A stretch of 64,000 nt of DNA from Pegoplata infirma. Its lineage: Eukaryota > Arthropoda > Insecta > Diptera > Anthomyiidae. The notes beneath the pieces are model-generated. The model did not search any database and had not been told where the DNA came from. It worked only from the letters and a program-made list of their open reading frames with translations. Positions 1 through 11,130 of the stretch are shown here, piece by piece. Location of the stretch: NCBI GenBank assembly GCA_963921195.1, contig OY992537.1:126560194-126624193 (forward strand), written 5' to 3'. A program made the position numbers and the translations under genes. Within the stretch, counting starts at the first letter, position 1. The number at the start of each line of letters is the position of its first letter.

Positions 1-420
1 CGATAAGACATATCATTGTTACGATAAGGTCGATATGATATATCATTATTACGAAATAATATATCATTATTATGACGATGATTTGAAGAAAATAGTTTTC
101 CTGTTGGTTGATTACGATGTGATATATCTTTATTACGATCAGGCATATGATTTTTACGATTCTGTAGTTGTGATATATCATTATTACAAACAGATATATT
201 ATTATTATGACGATGATTTGTTTCAAATTGTGGTTTACGATTTGTTGCAGCCGATTTTTCTGTTGTTTGATTACGATGCGATATATTTGTATCATTTTTA
301 CGATTCTGCCGATACGATATATCATTATTATTAACAGATATATCATTATGAAGACGACGATTTGTTTCAAAATCATTTGTTGCATTTGTTTTAGGATTTG
401 TTGTAGCTGATTTTCCTGTT
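1..420 (-). repeat. Coding tandem repeat at the end of the visible gag-pro frame
   Basis: Degenerate units based on a GATATATC..TTATTACGA pattern recur about every 18-40 bp. On the minus strand they stay in frame and encode runs such as NNDIS, NRK and NQTT. The repeat therefore lengthens the polyprotein without breaking it. The plus-strand frame rich in Tyr/Asp across the same bases is a by-product of this repetition. Confidence 0.75.
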
Positions 421-2045
421 GTTTTATTTCTTGTAAAAGTAAAATTTTCTGCAGCGGAATCATCCCAATATGTCCAAACTTTGCAATCAGTGTCAAATTT
501 GGTGATAATGGAAGGATCTTTTGCTCCCCCTGGCTCAATATAGCTCGGAGCATAATGGTTTACAAAATAACGATCATTGTTTTCAAATTTAATGTCAAAA
601 TAGTTTAAGTCAATTGGCTGAAAGATATCATCACAGTATTCTTCATATTTTGACTTAACCAACGGTGGAAATAGTTTTGAAGACTTATTTGGCATTTCTA
701 AATCAGTGGGTACCGAATCTTCAAAGACATAGTTTACGAAACCCGGAGAATAATCGTTGTTTTGAATATTTGAATGTTCAAACCAGCTGAAAAAATTTTT
801 GACATCATTTCTGTAAGTTTTGTTAGGATTAGTTCTGTCCTTAATAAAAACGCTGTTTAGTACACATGGTTCTTGAAGTTTAAACTCAAAGTGTTTGTTT
901 GGCTCATCTTTAAAGCACCATATTCGTTGGGCCAAGTCCAGCACAATTCCACATTGTTCAAGAAAATCAATTCCCAATAGCGTTCTGTTTCCTTCTGCGT
1001 TCGGTAGACATATAAATTTGATTTTCTTGTAGCGTTTACCAATGATTATATCAGCTACTGTTGAGTACACAATCTCGTTACGAGCTTTGCCATCTGCTAG
1101 TATTATTTCTGCACACACTTTATCAAATTTTAAACCTTTTTGTTTCAGCTTTTGGTATAAAAGAAATCCAGCCACGCTTGTTCTGGCAGCTGTGTCAAAG
1201 TAGGCTTCTCCATTCAAGCCGTTAACATTAATTTGGGCCACTGGAACGTTACGACCAACCATCGTTGTGTGCATGGAATTAAAATCAAGTTTTTCCGTAC
1301 TTGGACCAGCAATATTATTGCACGACGGGCAGTTTGACCAATAATATCCGGCAGCACCACAACCATAGCAACTAAGTTTGACTTCTGGCTCTTTTACCAT
1401 TGAATGCTTGTCAGCTTCCATCTTTTTGTAGCAATTTTCAACTGTGTGGTTACGTTTTCTGCAATAGGAGCATTTTGAGGTGGTTTTTTCAGGATTTTCA
1501 ACTTGCTTAGCAGGCTCTACTCTTTCCTGGTTATTTTCCTTAATTACCATTTCAACTTCACGAGCTTTTGATAATAGCTCTTGAAAGGTATCAAAAGTAT
1601 TACGAGAGATTTTTTCCCGGAGTAATGAATTTAGTTGATAAAAAATCATATTTATCATAACCTTCTCACTTAATTTCTCCGAAAGTTGTGCAAATAATCT
1701 CCTCTTACGGCATAGAAACAAATCTATAGATTCAGCGGTTTTCTGACGATCCTGAAAAATTTCGCTAAAGATTCGCCAATCCGGTTTTGGAGGAGCAAAT
1801 GCTTTCTTTAACAAAGCTACCGCATCATCAAACGATTTGGCCTCATCTTTTACCCCCTGCCACCAGGTTGAAGCGTAACCTTCGAGGAGCAATGGTAGGC
1901 TGGTGAGAGCATTCACGTCCGTGATATTTTCGGCACTTTTATATACCAGTATGGTTGCTAAAAAGTCTTCTACATTTGTTGAGTTTCTATCTCCATTAAA
2001 TCGCGACGAACATGTACTAAATGTAGATTTTTTATTTTGGTTCAT
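1..2045 (-). CDS. Ty3/gypsy-like gag-protease polyprotein, partial (runs off left edge)
   Basis: Reading the minus strand from the ATG at 2045, the frame stays open to base 1 (681 full codons). Seen: a gag core with a Trp-Trp pair at residues 61-62; a canonical CCHC zinc knuckle at 192-205 (C-SY-C-RKRN-H-TVEN-C); a second knuckle at 226-239 in which the His is replaced by Tyr; an aspartic-protease site D-T-A-A at 284-287 (usual form D-T-G/S-A); and the downstream protease motif LLGIDFL at about 356-362. After the protease comes an acidic linker and then an Asn/Ile/His/Arg-rich repetitive stretch instead of reverse transcriptase. In this family gag packages RNA and the protease cleaves the polyprotein. 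The start is uncertain: a short frame at 2102-2290 encodes a Ser/Asn-rich leader peptide in another phase, so either translation begins at 2045 or an indel separates the two. Reverse transcriptase, if present, lies outside the window. Confidence 0.85.
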   Translation of the reverse strand, partial: MNQNKKSTFSTCSSRFNGDRNSTNVEDFLATILVYKSAENITDVNALTSLPLLLEGYASTWWQGVKDEAKSFDDAVALLKKAFAPPKPDWRIFSEIFQDRQKTAESIDLFLCRKRRLFAQLSEKLSEKVMINMIFYQLNSLLREKISRNTFDTFQELLSKAREVEMVIKENNQERVEPAKQVENPEKTTSKCSYCRKRNHTVENCYKKMEADKHSMVKEPEVKLSCYGCGAAGYYWSNCPSCNNIAGPSTEKLDFNSMHTTMVGRNVPVAQINVNGLNGEAYFDTAARTSVAGFLLYQKLKQKGLKFDKVCAEIILADGKARNEIVYSTVADIIIGKRYKKIKFICLPNAEGNRTLLGIDFLEQCGIVLDLAQRIWCFKDEPNKHFEFKLQEPCVLNSVFIKDRTNPNKTYRNDVKNFFSWFEHSNIQNNDYSPGFVNYVFEDSVPTDLEMPNKSSKLFPPLVKSKYEEYCDDIFQPIDLNYFDIKFENNDRYFVNHYAPSYIEPGGAKDPSIITKFDTDCKVWTYWDDSAAENFTFTRNKTTGKSATTNPKTNATNDFETNRRLHNDISVNNNDISYRQNRKNDTNISHRNQTTEKSAATNRKPQFETNHRHNNNISVCNNDISQLQNRKNHMPDRNKDISHRNQPTGKLFSSNHRHNNDILFRNNDISYRPYRNNDMSY

Positions 2046-2683
2046 GGTCAATCCACCTATCAGTTCCCTGAACTGACTCTCGGTGAGAGTTATGCAACTA
2101 GTTACCTGTGGTTGGCTAGCTGCAGGTAAATTATTATTTGTGCTTGTGCTGAAGCGTTTGAAATGGAAGAAGTGTTGGAAGTAGAGCTTTGCATGTTGCT
2201 TTGGCTTGGGAGACCAGTATTTGTTAAACTACCGTGAGGACTACCCGTAGATGCAGTATTTCGAGGGCTTCTTCGCATATTTAGTTTTCCCAAGAATCAA
2301 AACAAATACTATCTATTTGGCAACTCTATCTAAAAATTTGCTTAAAAATCTCTTTACCACTGTGGGTGTTTGTTTTTGTGAAATTTTTCAAGATTGATCA
2401 AAGCAAAACGCAAAAATTTTAACAACAACAACAACAACAGTAACAGATTAACAACAACAATATGAACCCTCGAAACAACAACAATTAAGTACACTGACGA
2501 CAACAACAACTGTGCTGGATAACGTATACCGTTGATTTTTGATTGATGAAGGTTAAAACAACAACACTTAAAAATTCCAAATCTCGGAAAGAAATTTTGT
2601 GTATAAATTTTTAACAGTGATGTTGATACTGTTGATGTTAAAATGTTGATTTCCTTAGAGGATGATTTTCGTTGGGCGCCACT
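2046..2683 (-). other. Retrotransposon leader with out-of-phase short ORF
   Basis: Between the primer binding site and gag there is an AAC/ACA-rich stretch (about 2415-2510) and a short frame at 2102-2290 starting with a Ser/Asn-rich peptide (MRRSPRNTAS...). That frame reaches a stop at 2102, while the gag frame is open from about 2231 downward. A single indel would fuse the two, but nothing here proves that. Confidence 0.6.
2671..2681 (-). other. Primer binding site (Lys-tRNA type)
   Basis: The minus strand reads TGGCGCCCAAC, two bases inside the proposed LTR end. This matches the tRNA-Lys type primer binding sequence used by many retroelements. It fixes the element's orientation and the inner LTR border. 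Confidence 0.8.
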
Positions 2684-3344
2684 TGTAGGGATGATGGGTT
2701 AACCAGGGACCAGGATTATGAAAGGGTTTTTATAATTTATGGGTAATACAACCTTGTCCAGACGTTATTCGTCCAAGACGGTCAATATTCCCTTCTTGTT
2801 ATGATAAGCGGCTTCAGAACAGACGTTTCCGTCCAATTCCGTTCACACTTTTATTGTTTTATAGGTTTAATTATTTTAAGAAAAATAAAAGACCAGGTTA
2901 TCCGCTTAAAACATAAATTAAAGTTTATTGTCTGATTGCTAGACCACGAATGACAAAATAATCTCCTAAGCTTCTGTTTATAAGAAATTTTTAATTTGCA
3001 AAAAAACAAAAAATAACTTCTATGCTCTAATTAGAAATGGAGATGCTAATGTAGTAATAAGTATTGAGTGAAATAAAATAAATTGAGTCAAAGAGAGTAA
3101 ATAAGCAAAAGTGCTCATTACTACTTATCAGTGTAAAATTGTAAGAAAAGAAAATAACAATTGAGTTCATTTACGTTAAATGAGAATTTCATACTTGAGT
3201 AGTAAATATAAAAATTAACAGTCATGGTCAAAATTATAGAATTATTCAAATAAAATTAAACAAAATAATTATGGATTTGACATAAAACATAAATATACAA
3301 AATATAAATAAATAGCGTTGTATGTAAAATATGCAGCCGCTACA
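2684..3344 (-). mobile_element. Candidate 5' LTR of the gypsy-like element
   Basis: The inner border is set by the primer binding site. On the minus strand the LTR would end ...CCCTACA. The outer border at 3344 is chosen because the strand there begins TGTAGCGG, giving TGTAG...CTACA ends and a length of 661 bp. The other LTR is outside the window, so neither the outer border nor a target duplication can be confirmed. Confidence 0.5.
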
Positions 3345-4172
3345 ATATTAAATATTTTCTTAAGAAATTATTTTTTTTTACAACAGAAATCCAAAAAAGT
3401 GTCACATTATAAATGCATTTAAGGCACGCGTGTTGTTTTTATATATTTTGTTGAATTTTCAAAATTTATTAAAATTTCTTTTTAATATTTCTTTATAAAT
3501 TTTTTTTATTATTTTATTTCACCTGCGATTAACGTTTTGTGATAACACCATAAAAAAAATGTTTTGTTTGTGTGTAGGCACGGCACAACCGTTTTTTAAT
3601 TCATAGTTTTAATCGTAGATTGCTTAAAGTCACGTGTTTGTTACATCGTGTAATGTGTCGATTTAGTTTATTTTCCGGGAATTGGTTTTAGACGTGTTTG
3701 ATATCAGCTGATATTTTATTTTTGGAATTTAATATATTTTATAGTGTTTATAATTTTAGTTTTTTTATTATTTTAACGTAGTTTTTGTAAAATGTGACCT
3801 CAGGCATATAATAAAATTCATAATTTTATGATATCTTGTTTTTAAATTTTGATAATAAATAATTTTTAAGTACATTTTTACTGTTTACACTACATAAATG
3901 TGTAATATATTTAAGAAGAAATTAGTTTGAAATTTTTTCTCCATTGATTTCAGAACTTGTTTGTTTAGAACAAATTCTACATTTAGCTGTTTTTGATTTT
4001 AAAATTTGTTTATAAAAGTTTCAGCGAATTCGGTTAGAAAACCGGTCGCTGTAAAAACTTAAAAAAAAAAAAAATTAAAAATAAGTGTTGTTATAAAAAA
4101 AAAAATGGAAAAAAATTCTATTAAAATTGAAGAAAAGTGAAAAAATGCTCTTAATATTGAAAAAACGCTCTA
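3345..4172. other. AT-rich DNA without recognisable features
   Basis: Long A and T runs, no convincing frame, no clear inverted repeat. It could be flanking genomic DNA or part of an unrecognised repeat. Confidence 0.4.
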
Positions 4173-4945
4173 CACTCAAAAAACTGTAATGTTAGCAAAA
4201 AAAGCTTGTAAACCTACAAGAAAATTTGCTAATTTTGAACCCACAATTTTTTTTTGGTAAAGTTAGCGAAAATGTTTTGCCAAAAATTATTTAACTTAAA
4301 TTTTTTTATTTCAACTTAGTTAATACACATTTGAGGACCCCATTAGGTTCGGACCCGGTAGGTCAGACCCCGATGGGCCTAGACCTAGTTGGGTTCCTTA
4401 AAAATCGTCATAGTTTCTGATCCAAAATTTGTGTCCGTTTCGCTCTACCTTGCTTAGTTTTTGAGATACGTGATTTTAGGGGACCACCGGGGTTTTGAGA
4501 ATTACAAAACTCGATAACTTCAAAAATATTACTCGGAGAGCTTTTGATTATTTTGCGGTCTTGTTCTACGTGTTGAGAGCTACTGGACTGCTTTTGGACA
4601 TTTTGTTGTGTCGGCAATGTTTACCGAGATATGAGCATTTTAAAATTTTCGGGAATGCTAACTTTTTTGGATCCAAAGTTAGGACCCATTGGGGTCCACA
4701 CATGTGAAGAGGACCGGCGATACAGAGCCCGAGAGCCAAAAATGGCCTCCATTTTGCTCTATCTAGCTTAGTTTCCGAGATATCGCCATTTTAAGTTTTT
4801 AGCAAAAAAGCTTGTAAAAATTTGGTCAACTCAATTTTAAATTTAGCAAAAAAAAATTAGTTCAAATTTTGTTTAAAATTGCTAATGCGCTAAATGAAAT
4901 TTACATGATATTTTTGCTAACATGCTAGTCTCAACTAAAAATTTG
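4173..4945 (+). mobile_element. MITE family B, 3'-truncated copy
   Basis: It begins CACTCAAAA after a TA, as the complete copy at 9342-10224 does, and follows it closely, including blocks such as GAGGACCCCATT and CTCGATAACTTC. It loses the right end near 4945, where a C-rich junction leads into the GAAA microsatellite. Confidence 0.75.
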
Positions 4946-4980
4946 TTCCCCCACCCAGACCAAATTTAAAAAATAAAAAA

Positions 4981-5114
<134 letters not shown>

Positions 5115-5190
5115 AAAATTGTTGTGACAATTTTGATATAAACAGGTAAGAGTGTTTAATTCGGCCCACCAACATGCAAAAAATAAAAAA

Positions 5191-5856
5191 AACAAGTAGA
5201 AAAGTTAAATTCGACTTGGCCGAATCTATGAATACCCTCCACAATGCCCTTTTTAAGTTATAGTAAATTTTCTAGAGTGAAAAAATAACATTTTTGATTA
5301 GAAATATTTTATTTTGTTTAAAAAAACTTTTTTTTAACTAATTTTTGAAAAAAAAAAATAATTTACTAAATTTTTTTTGAGTGTAAAATTTTTTTTGAGT
5401 GTAAAATTTTTTTCGAGTGTATTTTTTTTTTTTTTTAGTGTAAAAATATTTTTGAGTGACAAAAATGTGTTGTAAAATATTTTTGTGACTTACCAATGTT
5501 TTTAAAACCTGCTTAACGGGGTTTCAACACGTGAATTTAAGGTTAGGTGAATCTGAAATTTACGGTTTTGCTAATAACTTTTGAACCTCTAGACCGATTT
5601 GGCTGAAATTTAAAACGAACCGGACCAGAGGAACGGCAAATATATATGCCACCCTTCAGCACCCTCAGAATTGCCGTTCGAAAGTTATCGTGTGTTTTAT
5701 CTCGTGAATTCCAGAAAAACCCTTGCCGAAATTCACTCATTTGCTTATAACTTTTGAACCACTGGATTGATTTCGCTGGGTTGCAATACTAACCTGACCA
5801 GGTAAATGCCCAACATATATGCCAAACTTCAGGAGCCTCCGTAAAGTCTTTCAAAA
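5191..5856 (-). mobile_element. mini-me-type element, 5'-truncated, minus strand
   Basis: It starts with the complement of the conserved 3' end (ACAAGTAGAAAAGTTAAATTC, then the CCGAATC...TACCCTCCAC block). It continues through the CAGCGAAAT/GGTCCAGTGGTTC-like blocks and stops at GTAAAGTCTTTC, just before the (GTCY)n tract seen in complete copies at 37978 and 55884. Confidence 0.75.
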
Positions 5857-7990
5857 AAATTTTTAATCCACGCGGACCGAAAGAACGACATTTTCTAATT
5901 TTCTTGTAGCATAAAAATGTTGCGTTTGTTAAACAAATCCACAAAAAATATTTTTCAAAGGTTGGTTTAGTTCTTCAAGGCGAACTTTTTTCCCCTTTGC
6001 GCATTTATACATTTTTTTTTTCAGAAAATTCCATTTATATTTCAAAATTTTCCATTTGTATTTCAAAATTTTCTAAATTCTCTCCAGAAAATTCACTTAT
6101 TTTTCCAACATTTATAAAATTTTTAAATACAAATCGAAAGTTCTTAAATACAGTCAAAAATTTCTGAAACATTTATAAAAGATGAAAATTTCTGAAATAT
6201 AAATGAAAATTTCTGAAATATAATTTGTATTTTGTGAATTAAAAAAGGAAATGGTGTAGTCAGGACTTTGAACTTTTTTTGACCATAAATCTTTAATTTT
6301 TTTTTAACTACAAAATAAACTAAAACAATTAAGAGGGTTAAATTCGGCTTTGCCGAATCTTTTATACCCCTCCAACAAGTTAAAAAATTAAAAAAAAAAA
6401 TGGTAAGGGATTTTTTTTTTGTAGGGAGTCGGCATATTCGTTGTGGGATACCTTTTCCCTCGCTATTAGTGCTTACTTATTGATCTATTATGCTTACCTT
6501 ACTATAGTTATTTAATTTTATCATTGTTTTATATATTTTTGTTTATCCACGCCCACAAAAGGACCGAACTTCAGGATCGAACTTCAGGACTATGAAATTC
6601 TGCTAATTTAAAAATGTTTCATTTGCTTTTTTTAAAGGATAATTTACTTTTTTCCACCGATCCGATTTTGTCCATTTCCGAACTTAACCAGCCCAAATCC
6701 ATAAGACATATTCGTGCCAAATTTCAGGAGCCTAGCACTTTTACTTTTTAAATATAGTCAATTGTATTTCAGATTTACCAATTGTGTTTCAGAAATAGTG
6801 AAATGTATTTCATCTTTATACTGCATAAATCAGCTGTAAAATACATGAACTCACTGCATTTTTTAAGCGCTTAATCAGCGCTATAAAATAATGCTTTAAT
6901 CAGCAATCTAAAGCCACGTGATTTTAGCGCATCTTAAAAGCGCTTTTTCGGCCCTAAAGTGTGACATCGCCTTAGAAAATCATGCATGAATTCAGCAGGT
7001 TTGGATGCGCTTCTTGCCTCAAGTTCCCTTTCCAAAAACTGCTGTCAGTTCAGCAAAATTTCTGCTGGGAACATTTATTGATATCTGCTAGAACCCTGAT
7101 TGCATAGTTTTCTTGTAACACCTATTAACAAATAGACCAGTCTGCAACCACCCAAATTACAGCAAAAAAAAAAAAACAAAAAGTTGTATAAGTATTTCAA
7201 TAAACTTGTTGCTTTCTAGTCAACATGTTTTGAAATTGCGAATGAAAAGTAAAGAAATTGTAGCAATAGTTTTTGCACTTGTACAAGGATTTTTTTTTAG
7301 TTTTTTTTTTTTAGAAAATGCCAACACATGCACTGGCTTTCGTGACTATTAACAAAGATTATAAAAAAAAAAATAAACTAAGATGCAAATAAAGTGATTG
7401 TTTCTGTTGTGCTGTTTTCTAGAAAAATGTGATTGTAGGCGTTAAACACAACCAACATGAACATCATCAACACTGATGAGGCTGACAAGACCAAAACTAC
7501 ATACAACTATGTTAACACCATGTTAAGTCTGTATGTATGGAGATATAACAAAAAACAGCAAAAAAAAAATCAATACAAGTTAATTCATTTAGACAACATT
7601 CAGAGTGATGGAAAATATTATTGCAACAAAGCAAAAAATGTGAATTAAACGAATTTTAGAAATTGTTTTTAACTGGCGCACTACACACATAATTGTGGTT
7701 CAAGACCACACAGTTGTTGAGTGAAAAAATATTTGTTTTGACACTAATTTACAAAATAATAAGAAAAATATTTATTTTTTTTTTTTAAATATTTTTTTGT
7801 TTAAAAATATTTTAAGTTTTATTTTTATGGTTATGTCATTGCCAACATAGTATAAGATCATTATTAAATGAGGTGTGCAAACTTTGTTACGAAAGATTTT
7901 ATGACATTACTAACTAATATGCATTCAGCATCATAGTGCTGAAATTGACACACATGTAAATACATTCCACCATTATGTTGCCAACGCATT
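5857..7990. other. Unassigned AT-rich interval with repeat fragments
   Basis: At 6330-6375 there is an end fragment of the repeat marked by TTAAATTCGGCTTTGCCGAATC followed by TACCCCTCC. At 6930-7090 there is a segment also found inside the hAT-type element near 21120-21260 (ATCATGC.TGAATTCAG, GATGCGCT, CAGTTCAGCAAAAT). 7141-7990 shows no feature. The short plus-strand frame at 7457-7648 is Asn/Lys-rich and has no recognisable motif. Confidence 0.4.
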
Positions 7991-8643
7991 CAATTATCCT
8001 TTATCTGTGAATAAGACTTTTTCACGGAGTTCAACAGTGGGTTTGGTTACGTTGTAAGTGGCTGCTGACGTTTAACATTCCGGGTAGTGGACTCCGATAC
8101 CACGGGACTGTAATAGGTTTCCCTGCTAGAAGCTGTCGTTAAACCAATTTGAGCTTCTTATGAAACTCCTTAGATAGTGAATTTTAAAATCCGACAAATC
8201 AGCTCAATAGATCCCAGTGAAGCAAAAGTCTCTAACTAGAAAGTCGGGCAGTGGCCATATAAAGTGTTCGATAGTTTCCAACTCCTCTTTATTCCTGCAA
8301 ATCCGCAAAACCGCTCAGCTAACTTGCGCGCTCTGATTTGGCCTTCTTAGGAGTAGGCCAAATCAGTCGTGTAGCCTCACACGTCCATCAATGTGCCCAA
8401 CTCGGAGTAGTCTCCGTCGCGGATCAAAGCCGTATATATTATTTTCTGGAGGCAACACATTCCAATACCGTTAGAGCCTGTAAGATATTTCTCAGTCTTG
8501 CAACCTCATCGGATTTGCATTTCCCTAAAATTTCTTTTTGCCCTGGGACCCATATGACTCGTATACCAAACTGCTTGGCAGCTTCTTGTTTTCAGAAACA
8601 TTGATTCCTGGGACTTGACCACGTCTTAACTGTCGGAATATAT
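7991..8643 (-). pseudogene. LOA/R1-like non-LTR element: RNase H C-terminal part and 3' end
   Basis: Read on the minus strand, 8541-8555 encodes I-W-V-P-G-Q, matching the W-[VI]-P-G-H motif of the RNase H domain that ends LOA-type polyproteins. About 8250-8310 encodes C-R-N-K-E-E-L-E-T-I-E-H-F, a decayed form of the Cys/His motif that follows RNase H. Stops and frame changes are frequent, so it is dead. It continues upstream across the MITE at 8644-8910 into 8911-9339. Confidence 0.7.
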
Positions 8644-8910
8644 CACTCCTTTACTTGTATAGTGTCACAACTCAAAATATTTGATTTTGCAGAAAACACG
8701 TTTAAAGTTTACTATTGAAACTGGTTTTTAATTGAAAAAGGCCGGTACATAGAAAATGTAATAATGGCGTGTACTCTTCTCAAACGGTGAGTTTAAAAGA
8801 TATTAATACGAATTTTGACACAGTATAAAGCATGATATAACGAATAATTCTGCATCATTAACTCAAAAAACTCATTTTTTGAGTTATGACACTATACAAG
8901 TAAAGAAGCG
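8644..8910. mobile_element. MITE (267 bp) in an RNase H coding relic
   Basis: TIRs of at least 34 bp: CACTCCTTTACTTGTATAGT at the left and the complement of CGCTTCTTTACTTGTATAGT at the right. ATAT flanks both sides (8640-8643 and 8911-8914), so the duplication is ATAT or a TA within it. Removing the element restores the RNase H reading V-N-I-Y-S-D-S on the minus strand, which confirms the borders. Confidence 0.85.
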
Positions 8911-9339
8911 ATATGTTGACTGCGGTTGTAGACAAGACATTGCAACATAATCAGTCAGCCACTACCTTTAATGCCAGCATCTCTGACTGGTAAACACTGC
9001 AATTATCTGGCAATCTTTGAGCTAGGCTTAACCCTAGCTCTTCCGAATAGACTCCGAAGCCCACTTGTTAGTGTAGCTTCGATCCATCTTTGTAAAAATT
9101 TATGGAGTATCCACTACCCCGAATGCCCCTTATCCAAGACTCTCTGGATGGTATCATAGTGGTAAAGTAGCGTAAAAAAAAGCAGAGCGATCAAATTATA
9201 GAGACTCCACTACCCGGAATGTCTATTATTATCCAAGACTTTCTGTATGGTATCATAAAGGTAAAGTGGCACTCAAAATGGCTCATAGAGCGAGCACAAT
9301 CGACATTTTGTGGTATTGTAATCTTCTTAAAGAAAGCTC
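8911..9339 (-). pseudogene. LOA/R1-like element: N-terminal RNase H region
   Basis: The minus strand encodes Y-K-D-G-S-K-L near 9080-9100 (RNase H first catalytic block, usual form Y-T-D-G-S), then V-G-F-G-V-Y-S and V-Y-Q-S-E-M-L-A-L-K (second block with the conserved Glu). A segment including CACTACCCCGAATG and ATACCATCCAGAG is present twice (9100-9160 and 9205-9265), a local duplication. The upstream border is the MITE family B insertion at 9342. Confidence 0.75.
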
Positions 9340-9341
9340 TA

Positions 9342-10224
9342 CACTCAAAAAAAAAAACTGTAATGTTAGCAAAAAAAGCTTGTAAACCTACGAGAAAATT
9401 TGCTGATTTTGAACCCACAATATTTTTGCTAAAGTTAGCAAAAATGTTTTGCCAACAATAAGTTAACTAAATTTTTTTTTTTAACTTAGTTCATACACAT
9501 CTGAGGACCCCATTGGGTTCGGACCCGATAGGTCCAGACCCCGATGGGCCTAGACCTAGTTGGGTTCCTTAAAAATTGTCATAGTTTTTGTTCCAAAATT
9601 TGTGTCCGTTTCGCTCTACCTTGCTTAGTTTTTGAGATACGTGATTATAGGGGACCACTGGGGTCTTGAGAATTAAAAAACTCGATAACTTCAAAAATAT
9701 TACTCGGAGAGCTTTTGACTATTTCGCGGTCTTTTTCTACGTGTTAAGAGCAACAAAAATGGTTTGGACTTTTTGTTGTGTCGGCAATATTTACCGAGAT
9801 ATGAGCATTTTAAAATTTTCGGGAATGCTAAGTTTTTTGGATTCAAAGTTAGGGCCCATTAGGGTCCACACATGTGAGAAGGCCGGCGATACTATGGAGA
9901 GCTCGAGAACCAAAAATGGCCTCCATTTTGCTCTATCTGGCTTAGTTTCCGAGATAGCGCCATTTTAAGTTTTCTGAAATTAAAAAAAATTTACCATTTA
10001 ATTTGCTAATATTAGCAAAAAAGCTTGTAAAAATTTGGTCAACTCAATTTTAAATCTAGCAAAAAAAATTAGTTCAAATTATGTTTAAAAATGCTAATGC
10101 GCTAAATGAAGTTTACAAGATATTTTTGCTAACATGCTAATCTCAACTAAAAATTTGCTTAAAGTTAGCTAACCAGCATTAGCAAAAAAAACTTAGTAAA
10201 TCTACTAATGTATTATTTTGAGTG
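9342..10224 (+). mobile_element. MITE family B, complete copy (883 bp)
   Basis: The ends are CACTCAAAA... and ...TTTTGAGTG, flanked by TA at 9340-9341 and 10225-10226. It is inserted between the RNase H and reverse-transcriptase parts of a LOA-like relic. There is no coding capacity. The end sequence is shared with MITE family A (22153, 31737, 33734), which suggests mobilisation by related transposases. Confidence 0.85.
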
Positions 10225-10226
10225 TA

Positions 10227-10722
10227 TGGCGACAATCGCTGCTCTTCCATTTCAGAGTGTTATTAATTCTAAACTCCAGTGATACACACCGACTCCATTC
10301 TCTGCACGTTCGTGATAAAGACACAGTTTCCTTTTGTCTCCAAATCAGGCCATACAGCGAAGTGATAATATAAATCCAGTAAACGACTCTAGGGCTAAAT
10401 CCCCAGCGATTTTCAATGGATCTTCAACAGGAATATAAAGCAAGCGTTGCTTAATATTACACCTAAAATTTAACATCCTATCTAGAAATACTCAAAGATA
10501 CTTGGCTCCATCAGAGAAGGTGATTTCAGTGCTGTACAAGAATCTTATTTTTCTTGTGAACAAGATGAGTTCAGTTTTACTTGAATTAACTCCTAGGCCA
10601 CAGTCTCTTGCCCTTTTAGAGAACCCTAAAGAATTTAATTTAATGTTTGCAGGTGCTTCCACTTTACCGCTTACGTGACATCCTCAGCATTTGCGACAGA
10701 ATGACAATCAACTTCATGTGGT
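10227..10722 (-). pseudogene. LOA/R1-like element: reverse transcriptase C-terminal part
   Basis: The minus strand encodes, in order, A-N-A-E-D-V (decayed Y-A-D-D box, about 10690), G-V-N-S-S-K-T-E-L-I-L-F-T-R-K (10545-10600, the block after YADD in LOA/R1-type enzymes) and W-G-F-S-P-R-V-V-Y-W-I-Y (about 10375-10415, thumb region). Frames shift between the motifs. With 8911-9339 and 7991-8643 it forms one element about 1.6 kb long once the two MITEs are removed. Confidence 0.75.
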
Positions 10723-11130
10723 GTGCAGTTCAGACCTTATACATCTATTTGCAAGTGGCTGAAATTTGAAACTTTAGCTTTGTTTGGCCTAAGGACGAAG
10801 CCCATTGAATTCGAAAAAAATCGGTCCATGTTTATGCCTAGCCCCCATACAAAGGTGGGCTCAATTTGGCACAAATGCCCGAATTATAATATATATCTCT
10901 TAAAAATTTGGATTAAACGTGTTTTTCATTCAATAATCACCATTCTGAATTTTAAAGGAATCGGACCAATTCTTCTTGTATCCCCCATACAAACGACTTT
11001 CCCGATATTCACAAAAAACTCTAAAATTTCATAAAAATATAAAATATTTTATTAAATTTTTTTTTGTGTGTGTTTAACGCATACATAAATAACCTAATCA
11101 AATCTGATTATAATCGGACCATTGCACAGT
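10723..11130 (+). repeat. Dispersed repeat family F, copy 1
   Basis: Blocks such as CCCCCATACAAACGAC, TTCACAAAAAACTCTAAAAT and AACCTAATCAAATCTGATT recur in inverse orientation at about 19480-19760. The 103-residue frame across it is not conserved as a protein. The family resembles the non-coding part of other GTCY-bearing repeats here, but I cannot name it. Confidence 0.55.

Noticed and set aside
35..334. Tyr/Asp-rich plus-strand frame of 99 residues
   Set aside because: Antisense reading of the in-frame repeat at the end of the gag-protease frame.
2102..2293. 63-residue frame as an independent gene
   Set aside because: It lies between the primer binding site and gag of the LTR element and is best seen as leader or gag N-terminus in another phase.
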